Shown: positions 36,501-45,376 of the stretch, one piece after another | Position numbering within the stretch: position 1 is the stretch's first letter | Layout of the letters: every line of letters begins with the position of its first letter | From: Haliclona indistincta | Lineage: Eukaryota; Porifera; Demospongiae; Haplosclerida; Chalinidae | Assembly (NCBI GenBank): GCA_964017065.1 | Contig: OZ024785.1 | Span: 3,491,142 to 3,555,141, forward strand | Reading direction: 5' to 3' | DNA: 64,000 bases | Translations under genes and position numbers: made by a program | The notes under the pieces: generated by a model | Database searches by the model: none | What the model was told of the DNA's origin: nothing | The model's input: only the letters and a program-made list of their open reading frames with translations

Positions 36501-37526
36501 CATTGTCAGAGCTGTCAAGAGCATCAAAGACTACCATCTAAAGCCCCTCTCCATCCATGGGAATTTCCTGAACGTCCTTGGTCAAGACTCCACATTGACT
36601 TCGCCGGACCGTTCCTTAACAAGCAGTTCCTGTTGGTAGTTGACGCCCATTCTAAGTGGATAGAAGTGTTTATTGTGCCTACTACCAGTTCTCAAGCAGC
36701 TATCAACAAACTGCGTCCACTGTTTGCTACCCATGGGTTACCTGAATTATTAGTCTCAGATAATGGAGCAGCTTTCACCAGTGACGAGTTCAGCGTGTTC
36801 ACAAAAAAAAATGGAATTCGTCACACCACATCAGCACCATACCATCCTTCTACTAATGGTCTCGTCGAACGAGCTGTTCAGACTTTTAAACAAGCGATGA
36901 GGAAGTCCAATGAGCCACTGGATATCAGAATGGCCAAGTTTCTATTCACCTATCGCCTCACTCCTCATCCTGCGACTGGTGTTGCTCCCTCTGAACTTCT
37001 ACTGTCACGCCGACCTCGCTCTCTTCTTGACCTGGTGAAACCAGATGTGTCATCAAAAGTGCGCCTCCATCAGGAAAGACAGAAACTCTCTCATGATCAG
37101 AAAGTCAGATCTCGTCGTTTTGACAAGGGTGACGAAGTACTTGCTAAGAACTTTGGTCGTGGTGAGAAGTGGTTAAAAGGTCGTGTTGTCCAGTGCAGAG
37201 GCCCACTATCTTACAGAGTGTTTCTGGAGGATGGTCGTTCTGTTCGCAGACACCAAGATCACTTGCAGCCTTTCCATACTCCAATTGTTGATGATCTGGT
37301 TGTACCCTCTGTCAAAGCTGAAGCTGATTCACCTGCAATATCTCCTACTCCAGTTTCTCCAGCTCCAGCGTCACCACCTCCAGTTTCCCCATCACCTCCT
37401 GCACCTGCAGCCCTTGATTCTAATCCTGCAGTCCCTGACGAGAGACAGTCACCAATTATTCCTCGCCGTTCAAATCGTTCTCGTCGACCACCAGATTGGT
37501 TTTGTCTAGAAGGGAGAAATATGTGA
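33522..37526 (+). pseudogene. Gag-pol polyprotein of the gypsy element with one in-frame stop
   Basis: The frame starts at MALHGSIGEF (33522). Order: gag with two zinc knuckles (CYRCAGEHSADNC and CRYCGKRGHIARAC), aspartic protease (ELDTGAALS, LLGRDWL), RT (VCVYLDDILIT), RNase H (SCDASPYGLGAVLSH), integrase zinc-binding region (HESHPG...HCQSCQ), integrase core (LHIDFAGPF, SDNGAAFTS, NGLVERAVQ) and a Pro/Ser-rich tail ending at 37526, four bases into the LTR. A single in-frame TGA (34908-34910) between protease and RT divides it; the same frame resumes at once, with no frameshift. It is either an inactivating mutation or a readthrough site. Identical LTRs show the copy is young. Confidence 0.88.
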
Positions 37527-37714
37527 TATCTGGACATACCTAGACAGACTATCGTCTTCTAATCTCTACATGATCATATTGTTCTCAATCGACATGACTT
37601 GTATCATATTGTAGTCATTGTCCATTTAAGTTGGATGTCATTCTCAGTCTGTAGTTCATTGCTCTGCTCAATAATAATTTTGGTAGCCACTAGCTTGGGT
37701 CTAAAGATATTACA
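37522..37714 (+). repeat. 3' LTR of the gypsy element
   Basis: Same 193 bp as the 5' LTR, preceded by the purine tract and followed by the target repeat CTTCC (37715-37719). Confidence 0.93.
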
Positions 37715-38095
37715 CTTCCCTCGCGCATTTAGCAACAAGCAATCGTCTAGCGGTTACAGATAAGGGCGAGCAGCTACTACTGTCACTACGTCGCCGTTTA
37801 GATACAGGTGTACCAGGCTACCTGCACTAGCCATTTCTGCACTCTCCGCATACGCTCTGACGTATGCACTGTATACTAAAAGATTGTGTCTATTGACACC
37901 AATTCGTTGGTGTCAATAACGGCCACCGAAATGCTATTGACACCAACCTAAACCACTATAAAGGCATGTTTGTAGCGTTGATCGGTCAGCAGGTTCTGAT
38001 GGCTCAGCGGTTTAGCACGGTGGCTAGTAATGCGATTGTTCAGGATCGATTCTCGCTCCAAGCGTTTTTTTTTTGTTTTTTTTTTTCCAGAAAAC

Positions 38096-38716
38096 GGGCG
38101 TATAGAGAGAAGAGGGCATGCAACGCAATACTATCCGTGAAAACATCGAAATCTTTATTGTTACTAAGAATAGCACTTTCCGTTATCAATTATTGTTATG
38201 GTATACTGAGGGTAAACGGAAACTGACGTCACTACACAAAGTAATGGCAGACCAAGCTGAAGAACACTGCACAATACCATGCTGCGTGCGCCGATCACAG
38301 CCACGCCAGTCAAAGCGGAGAAAGACCGTGACTTCACCTCAGTCCGATACTGCTCGTCGCCTGTTGCTGGTAAAATACCGTGCAGCCGATCAGCAGGAAG
38401 CATGAGGAAGCGACAGCACCAACGATAGACAACAGTTTCGTTTTACCTGCGTCTCAGCCAATGCCATCAGTGAGTGATACGCGACATGGTTGGCAACCAC
38501 CAGTAGCCACAGCTTCATGTCGATTGTAGATTTGTCAGCTAGTTTTCCATGGAGCATGCCTCGACAGACACGCCTAGTCAAGTACGCTGTATGACTCGTC
38601 CACGTTTAATGAACCTTGCGTGATGTCACATCCGTGTGGGCGTAAAGTCTAATGTTAGTAACAATAAAGATTTCGATGTTTGTATGCGTTGCATGCCCTC
38701 TTCTCTCTATACGCCC
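38096..38716. mobile_element. MITE nested in the Mutator-like element
   Basis: Inverted arms of about 69 bp start GGGCGTATAGAGAGAAGAGG and reach AATCTTTATTGTTACT. The ends are close relatives of those at 32998 and 39120, so a family member has landed inside a descendant of its own host element. Confidence 0.72.
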
Positions 38717-38747
38717 TTGGTTTTAGCTACAATGTTTTTAGCTCGAC

Positions 38748-38905
38748 GATCCTTAGTTAGGAAGACCCTCGCGACGATCCTTAGTTAGTTAGGAAGACCC
38801 TCCCGACGATCCTTAGTTAGGAAGACCCTCGCGACGATCCTTAGTTAGTTAGGAAGACCCTCCAGACGATCCTTAGTTAGTTAGGACGACCCTCCCAACT
38901 TTGCG
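38748..38905. repeat. Minisatellite, inverse of the 24969-25145 unit
   Basis: About five units of GACGATCCTTAGTTAGGAAG/ACCCTCGC with TTAG length variants. It lies just inside the right end of the 37883-39009 element. Confidence 0.8.
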
Positions 38906-39213
38906 CAGTTAGGAGAAGGTTTTTTTTAGGGTTTAGGATTTAGGTTGGTGTCAATAGCGTTTCGGTGGCCATTATTGACACCAACGAATTGGTGTCAATA
39001 GACACAGCCATACTAAAAGTATACGGAGTTTAATTGATGTTTATTTTTAGTAACAATAAGTATTTCGCTATCCTACGGGAGTAATTGACAGTTGCATGCC
39101 CTCTTTCTCTATACGCCCTTGATATAGCTCACTCGCCACGGCGGTAGGCTGGCTGGAGAAGAAGTCTCACATGTACCGTTATTCGAGTCTCACATGTACC
39201 GTTATAAAGCAGC

Positions 39214-40283
39214 ATGGCGCGGACGCGTGGGCCTGGTGGAAGGAGCCGTGGCGGTCGTGGCGGGGGGACTGCTGCCTCGGTGGCTGTGCCTCGGAGGAGT
39301 GCTCGCCTAGCTGGTGGTAACCAGGATGTCCATGGACGTGTGTCTACTCTAGTCTGGCAGCCCCGCCCCTTCGCATTATTGGGGAAAGGTCTGGCGTCAG
39401 CAGTATCAATCAGTTGTACCAGTCACAGGGATTTCTGCGATCCAATCAGATTGCAGAAACGCACGGCAGAATCAATTAATTATGAATATTCATAAGCTAC
39501 GAAAGTTCGCCTAGAAATCACGCAGTATTGGCTGCAGTAAACGCGCTGTACACCTGTTGTGACCATGCAAATGTCATGAACGAGCTACTGAACGTAATGG
39601 TTGTAAGTAAGAATGCTAGAGTTGGCTTGTACGCTCGACTTTGTAACTTAGGTTGTAAACACGGTACAGAAAGTGTCTATACTTTGCCTGCTCTCCATTG
39701 GCGCTTGAATAAGATGTCATAGTTTAATTTTTAAGCTGACCGAAGGTTGCTTCTTCCGCCGATTTGTGAGCTAGATCGATAAAGCAAACAGTACACTGAC
39801 TGCCGCCATTTTGTTACTAAATTATTAACACGTGAAAATGTGACGTAATTTAAACGTAGTTGTGACGTAGTTGTACCACTGGTACAACTGATTGCTACTG
39901 CTGACGCCAGACCCTTCCACAATAATGCGAAGGGGTGGGGCTGCCAGACTATGTCTACTCGTGAAGACAGAGCCTCCTCCAGGTCACCCGTGCCCAGTTT
40001 TGCTCACAGTCAGTCTCCTAGCTGTCAGGGCTCGCCTCAAAGCCACCACTCTACTCCCCCTTTCTCTTGTCCTTCTAAGTCACCGCATCATGTATCACCT
40101 TGTCAATCTGAGTCTAATTCGTTGCCTCGGAAGCCACACATGAGACGCCCTCCTTTTCTTCTTCCTACTCCTCCTGCTCCTCTATCCAACCCTCTCACTT
40201 CTAATCCTAATCGAGCATTCTCTCACGCCTCTCTAATTTTTTCTCTACTTCTATCTTTTATTCTAATTCTTTCTCTTCATTGA
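39214..40283 (+). pseudogene. Unknown RGG-rich/Pro-Ser-rich ORF split by a transposon
   Basis: The first part (39214-39349) begins MARTRGPGGRSRGGRGGG, basic and RGG-rich. The second part (39961-40283) is Ser/Pro-rich (SPVPSFAHSQSPSCQGSPQ) and ends in a hydrophobic stretch (SLIFSLLLSFILILSLH). The 602-bp element between them plus one target copy accounts exactly for the gap, and the two parts are in one frame without it. RGG tracts often bind nucleic acid, and this may be a retroelement gag-like or nuclear protein. I recognise no family. Confidence 0.4.
39350..39951. mobile_element. 602-bp MITE with 9-bp TSD
   Basis: Ends TAGTCTGGCAGCCCC and inverse, arms matching about 70 bp to CAATCAGTTGTACCA, flanked by TGTCTACTC (39341-39349, 39952-39960). 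The TSD length suggests Mutator-like. Confidence 0.83.
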
Positions 40284-40864
40284 AAGTTCCTGCCCTCATC
40301 GCTTTCTAAACTCTACTAAGCCTGTACTTGTTGACCTCTTGCTCAATCTACTGTTTTCTTGTTTACTGACCTGTTCACCTAACTTTGTTTGATTCTACCT
40401 CTCTACTATTATTATTATAATAATTCGTGGCTGACCTCTTCTAACCATTCACCTATACTTGTGGCTACTGATCGGTGACTTCTTTCTTTCACGTATCTGG
40501 ACTCATGCGGTATTCTACAATATTTTATCATCTCTGTATACTTAATTACTTTGTTTATTCAGTTGGGTACACACCTTGTATTAGCATGCATTGCTATTGT
40601 GTATTTCCATGCAATTTGCTAAACTATTATAAAAATTAAAAAAAAGATGTCGCTAAAAATAATTGTGGGTGGGGTTGCATGAATGCGTAGGCGAGCTGAT
40701 ATGCACAGCAGAACAATTTTTAGCTAAGAGTTTAAAATTATTAGTAATAAAGAAAAGCCATCGACAACAGGAAAACTAAACTAATGGTGGAAACAAAGAC
40801 GGCTCAGTGCATGCATGATATTGAACTGCACTTCACTGAAAAAGAAAAAAGGACATGCACAAAC
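40284..40864. other. AT-rich non-coding stretch
   Basis: Pyrimidine-rich, then A-rich sequence without exons, repeats or RNA genes that I can support. Confidence 0.4.
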
Positions 40865-41267
40865 AAGAAAATTAAAAAGATTTCTATCGAAATCAAAAGG
40901 ATGTAGGGATAAAGAAATCTACCACTGGTTCACAATGTAAACCAACAAGAAACAAGCATGGAATGGTAACACGATTGACTTGCTAACAGACCATAGATCC
41001 TACATCAGTGGCTGTACTGACATAAGATCAATATTATGTCACAAGCTGAATTCAATTCAATGCACGTCAGGTGTCAGTCAACGGCAACTAGCTGAACTAG
41101 CTATAGTCTGCCACAGCAGCCACTGATGTAGGGATCTATGGTCTGTTAGCAAGTCAATCGTGTTACCATTCCATGCTTGTTCCTTGTTGGTTTACATTGT
41201 GAACCAGTGGTAGATTTCTTTATCCCTACATCCTTTTGATTTCGATAGAAATCTTTTTAATTTTCTT
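40865..41267. repeat. Long fold-back repeat upstream of the Death-domain gene
   Basis: Arms 40865-41014 and 41117-41267 are near-perfect inverse copies of about 150 bp (for example AAATCTACCACTGGTTCACA on the left, inverse on the right) around a 102-bp loop. It ends 31 bases before the likely start codon. Transcription through it would give a long hairpin RNA. Confidence 0.85.
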
Positions 41268-41298
41268 ATTTTTTAAGTGTGGTGCAGTAGTAGAAGTT

Positions 41299-42717
41299 AT
41301 GAACAATTCATTTTCTCATCAGGTTGCCATAAACACTTCTGCAATTGTCATTCCTAAAGAAATAACAGCTTTGCAATCAGTATCAGGCCACACTGACGGT
41401 ATGTTGAAAGTAAGGCTTCCTCATGCAGTATTGTTGACAGTGTAAAGAAAATTTTTAGCCTGAAAATAGGAACTTGATGAAGTAATAGTAGCTTGTTTGA
41501 ATTGCAGGAGGTAGTAGTGTAATTGCTGTAGCTAGCCTTAATCGGTAGTGACAGGATATTACACCATAATAATAATTATAGTTATAAATTGTTATGATGA
41601 TTATTATAGTACACTGCATCTGATTTTTTCTTGTATACAGTTCCAACGCTTCAGACACTTTTTATTGAATTAAAGGAAGTGTCTGAGTGGTTCCAACTCG
41701 GAGTATTAATGGGCGTAAAAACTTTTGTGTTAAAAAGTATTCAACAATCAAGTGGAGAAGTGGACGATTATAAAATTAAGCTATTTGATTTTTGGTTGAA
41801 AAATGCGGAATCACCAACCTGGGAACTCATTGTCTGTGCTGTTAGAGAGCTCAATCCAAATTTGGCTAAGAAACTAGAAAAGGATCATTTACTAAAGCCT
41901 CAAGAAGAAGGTACATTACTTTTTGCATTTGGTATAATTATGAATAATAGTATAATGTTATGTATGGTCAATTTTTCATAGAAATGAGTATAATTATCCA
42001 TGCACTGTATAATACAATAGATTCATGTGCTCAATAATTATGTGTTGTACAGGAGAGAAAGTTAATACTAAGGATTCTCTCATAGAACGGCTACAAGCTC
42101 TTGAGCGTTCATTCTCACATATGATTGCTGATGTTAAGAAACTTCTTGTTGACTGTGATCCTACTAATGCACGGTGCTTTCTTAGCGTATTTCTAGTGAC
42201 TGATGAATTCAGAGATTGTGACACTATGGAAAAAATTTTGGTTCAGTTGTGCCGGGAATATGTCGATAGATTCAATGTTGAGCATCTTAAGGAATCTTTG
42301 AGCCGGTTTAAGAGAGAGGATGTCAATAGCCTTATTGAAGCTTACGAACAGGAAAGTGATCAATTCATGGAAACCACAACTGTGCTTGAGTTCCTACGGG
42401 AAGTTTCAGATACTGCAGAGCTTGCTGTTCGTCAAGGAAAAGCATCTATTGATATTACTGTCTCTAAGAAGCTTGCAAGAGATATGACGTTAAAAGATGT
42501 CAAAACTCTGGCTAAAAACGGTTTTGATGATAACCACACATCTTTCATCAACTTCAATGTGGTTCCAAGATCGATCGTAATCACCTGGTTCTTTCCTAAG
42601 AGACTTACAGCTAAGCTGCAGCAACTGGCTATTACTAACTCAGCTGTGTTCTGTCAACAAGGTGTGTATGAAGTGACTGTTGCTGGCAAGATTTGTATAC
42701 AAGCTACACAACAGTGA
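41299..42717 (+). CDS. Death-domain protein, three exons, intact
   Basis: Exons 41299-41398, 41641-41910 and 42053-42717 join in phase for 344 residues, ending in TGA. Residues about 34-125 (LFIELKEVSEWFQLGVLMGV ... WELIVCAVRELNPNLAKKLE) have the Leu/Trp pattern of a Death domain, an adaptor fold for receptor and NF-kB or apoptosis signalling. The remainder is a helical region (SLIERLQALERSFSHMIADV; KESLSRFKREDVNSLIEAYE) followed by a C-terminal module (VPRSIVITWFFPKRLTAKL ... GVYEVTVAGK). That module resembles a domain repeated in many sponge predicted proteins. No transmembrane segment, so cytosolic. The start Met is the first in an exon preceded by TTTTTTAAG, so an upstream exon is possible. 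AATAAA at 42835-42840 fits its polyadenylation signal. Confidence 0.75.
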
Positions 42718-42834
42718 GTTTGTAACTATTTTTAGCCAAGTGTAATGATTGTTGGACCTCATGAACTCATTATTATATAGTTATATTATTATTTAAATTT
42801 CCCTCTTCTCTTTGTATTATTGAACCAATGATCG

Positions 42835-42840
42835 AATAAA
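42835..42840 (+). promoter_or_regulatory. Polyadenylation signal AATAAA of the Death-domain gene
   Basis: 118 bases after the stop codon, in a T-rich 3' flank. Confidence 0.5.
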
Positions 42841-43479
42841 ATATGTCTTGTTCCATCGCATGTTGTGTGCATGATTATCACGACTCGAACCAGCCTGCTG
42901 CGCGAGAATACGATCCCTTTCAATGATTTTATTCTAGCTGTCAGCGTCACTGATTCAAGAGTGGAGATTGTACACTAATAGCGGAAGAACCTACTTCATC
43001 AAGTCAACAATCAAATAGTGATCTCCCACTGACACAACAGATCCACTATGGTATCATAGATTGTATACTACTTCATGTACTATTACAATTTTATTGCAAT
43101 TCATATGCATAGTGATTATAAATGCTAGTGCTTTATCAGGTAAAAGGAAGCATGTCAGTCTTGCATCGCAAGATCAACTATGATCTGTAGTTTTACACAG
43201 GAACAAGCATTTCATCTCCAGTATCCCCTCTAATCCATGCACCTAAACACGACGAAATACCCAGCATTGTGAGTTTTTACCAAGAGTAATAGAAAAACAA
43301 ATGACTATTTCTCCAGGAACCAAAATAAAGGGTAAGGTTCAGTAGATGATGGCATCATGATTCACACTCATCTATGGTAGACAACTCACTAGTTTATATT
43401 TACGGGATAAAGCTGCACGACCTGATGTACCAGTAGTACAAGAGACTTTAGTCAGCTAGATCAGATACTTCATCACATG

Positions 43480-45058
43480 TTGCTACAGATGATGTGCCTG
43501 CACCTAGCTCAACAACCACTCAAGGAAACCAACCAGTGCAGACAGCTACAGATAAAGCTTCTTTGCCCACATTGACTTCTGTTGAAGTAGCCACTCCTAT
43601 ATCCAAGGACACTAGTATGCCTGTTCTCCTACCACCTCCTCCTGCCTTCAACAGACAACAATCAGTGCCTAGTCAACGTGTCATACCCGATCTCCCTCGT
43701 CGACCTAGCCAACCCATTGTACAGCAATCAGTGTCTTCTGATCCAAGCCAACAAGCCTTGGTATGGACAAATTTTTGATGACTTGTATCATTATCTTCTT
43801 AATTTTCCAGACAATGGTTGCTTCTCGACCATCATTGACCACAGATGATGAGCAATCACTGAATCTATCAGCTACCAGTATACAAGATGCATCTTCTGCT
43901 GATCAACCAGTAACAGTAAGCTATTAGTGTTGGTATCTTGACAGCTACTGACACTTCCTCCTCAGTTCAAGATATCACCATCACCACCACCATCACCATC
44001 ACCAGTACTACTACCATCAGTCACTGCACAAGAGCCTCACTATCCTACACAAGAGACCACACGTACTACTGATACTACTGCTGCTGACGATTATACACCT
44101 CTTATCAAGGTATGCTGTTGGTCATCCATACTTGCCTTATTCGACTGTCTCCTGTAGTCTTCAAGATCTTCACCGCCACCACCATCATCCACTACTTCAT
44201 GACCTCAAACTGTACATTATCCAGTTCCTGAAACAACGACCACAGATAACTCCAGAGAGCAGCTACTGGTGAGCATGAGTGTGTGTTGCATACTATACAT
44301 AATAATTGGAGTGAGCCTGAGCGAGCTCCACATTGATGGTGATCACGTTGCACGGAAACTTTGTATCTATCTATCTGTCTCGGGTTGCATTTGTCGCCCC
44401 AATGTTTCCGAGAATTAGAACACGTCAATTCAATCAATAACATGAGGTGCATGTGCTCAGCTCAACAGGTAACACCATTACTTCAGTCATGCACACGGCC
44501 GAAGCATGAACAAGCGTGCATCGTGTGATATCTCTGATCCTCTGGAGCTTGATCGGTAGCTTAGGAGCTTGAGTGACTCTTGATACATGAGTTAGAGCTG
44601 GTTTCTTGAATTGTGTGACAGTCTTGGGCAGAAACGTTTCAGCTGCTTGGCTACTAGCAGCTACAGTACTCATTCGCACGAGAAGATGTCTGTGTGTTGT
44701 AAAACTAGAGGGTTCTCGGAAATAAGAAGCTTGCTGTTGCGTATGTATGTTGTCAGTGTGCATTGCAAGTTGCTTGCTGCTGGCACTGGTGTTCATAAAT
44801 CAGCTCAGTCTCGCACCTACATTCATTGAATGTACTAGTTACTGTTTGTATTGTCCTCATTGCAGAACACAGGACCATCATCTGATCTCACTGAAGAGGT
44901 AAGACTCTACTTCTCTGTAGTTAGATAGTCAATGCTTTGAATTGTAATGTATAATAATGATAATTCTTCTCGTACATGTGCAGGATCTTCAACAGCCATA
45001 TCTTACTTCTACTGGAAAGGAAGTGTCTAAGAAAAAGACTCGGCAATCTTTTGTCTAA
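43480..45058 (+). pseudogene. Type C cytoplasmic-tail exons without receptor
   Basis: Exons: about 43491-43759 (Pro/Ser-rich, VLLPPPPAFN and PDLPRRPSQP, potential SH3 ligands), 43811-43915 (TMVASRPSLTTDDEQ), about 43964-44109 (ISPSPPPSPSPVLLPS; DDYTPLIK), 44158-44270, 44867-44899 and terminal 44984-45058 (YLTSTGKEVSKKKTRQSFV-stop). Splice sites look usable, but the fourth exon has an in-frame TGA (44200-44202). No ectodomain or helix lies upstream back to the Death-domain gene. They may be the displaced 3' end of R5, 23 kb away. R7 starts 320 bases downstream. Confidence 0.5.
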
Positions 45059-45376
45059 TAGAATTTTTAAAATTATTGACTAGAATTCACCATAATACAT
45101 GTACAGGATTTATTTATTGTTTTTAAATTAACATAGCTCATGATTTATGATTCAGGGATGGAATCCGAAAAACAGAAATCGTAAGGGACCAGCCCCTCCC
45201 ATACGCGGTTAAAAACGTTTCATGCAGTCGACCAGGACACTACACAAAAAGCGAGCGCAAGGATTTCTTTCACACAGCTGAAAGTTTTCAGCTACCAGGG
45301 CCTTCAGGGTGACTGTCGATCCGTTGTCGTTGCCTTCATTATCAAGTTATCAGTCGAATCGAACGCTTTATCAATC

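Larger units (their letters stand above)
33314..37714 (+). mobile_element. Ty3/gypsy LTR retrotransposon, very recent insertion
   Basis: Two LTRs of 193 bp (33314-33506 and 37522-37714) read identically, start TG and end CA. The target duplication is CTTCC (33309-33313, 37715-37719). A likely primer-binding site TGGCGACGAGG follows the 5' LTR, and the purine tract AGAAGGGAGAAATA precedes the 3' LTR. There is one gag-pol frame and no envelope-like frame. The 4.4 kb length is compact for the group. Confidence 0.93.
37883..39009. mobile_element. DNA transposon with 10-bp TSD (Mutator-like by TSD)
   Basis: Terminal inverted repeats of about 70 bp contain TGTCTATTGACACCAATTCG and GGCCACCGAAA. They are flanked by ATACTAAAAG (37873-37882, 39010-39019). 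A TTGACACCAA word repeats within each end. It contains the MITE 38096-38716 and a minisatellite, and no supported transposase. Confidence 0.75.
32998..39120. mobile_element. DNA transposon with 8-bp TSD hosting nested elements
   Basis: Left end AAGGGCGTATAGAGAAAGAG matches the right end in inverse for about 60 bp, to TAGGATAGCGAAATA. It is flanked by GATATAGC (32990-32997, 39121-39128). An 8-bp duplication suggests hAT, but no transposase remains. It now carries a gypsy element (33314-37714) and a second DNA transposon (37883-39009), which itself carries a MITE of related sequence (38096-38716). Confidence 0.75.

Noticed and set aside
37183..37537. Additional frames on both strands near the end of the gypsy element
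   Set aside because: Overlap the Pro/Ser-rich C-terminus of gag-pol in other frames; no envelope features.
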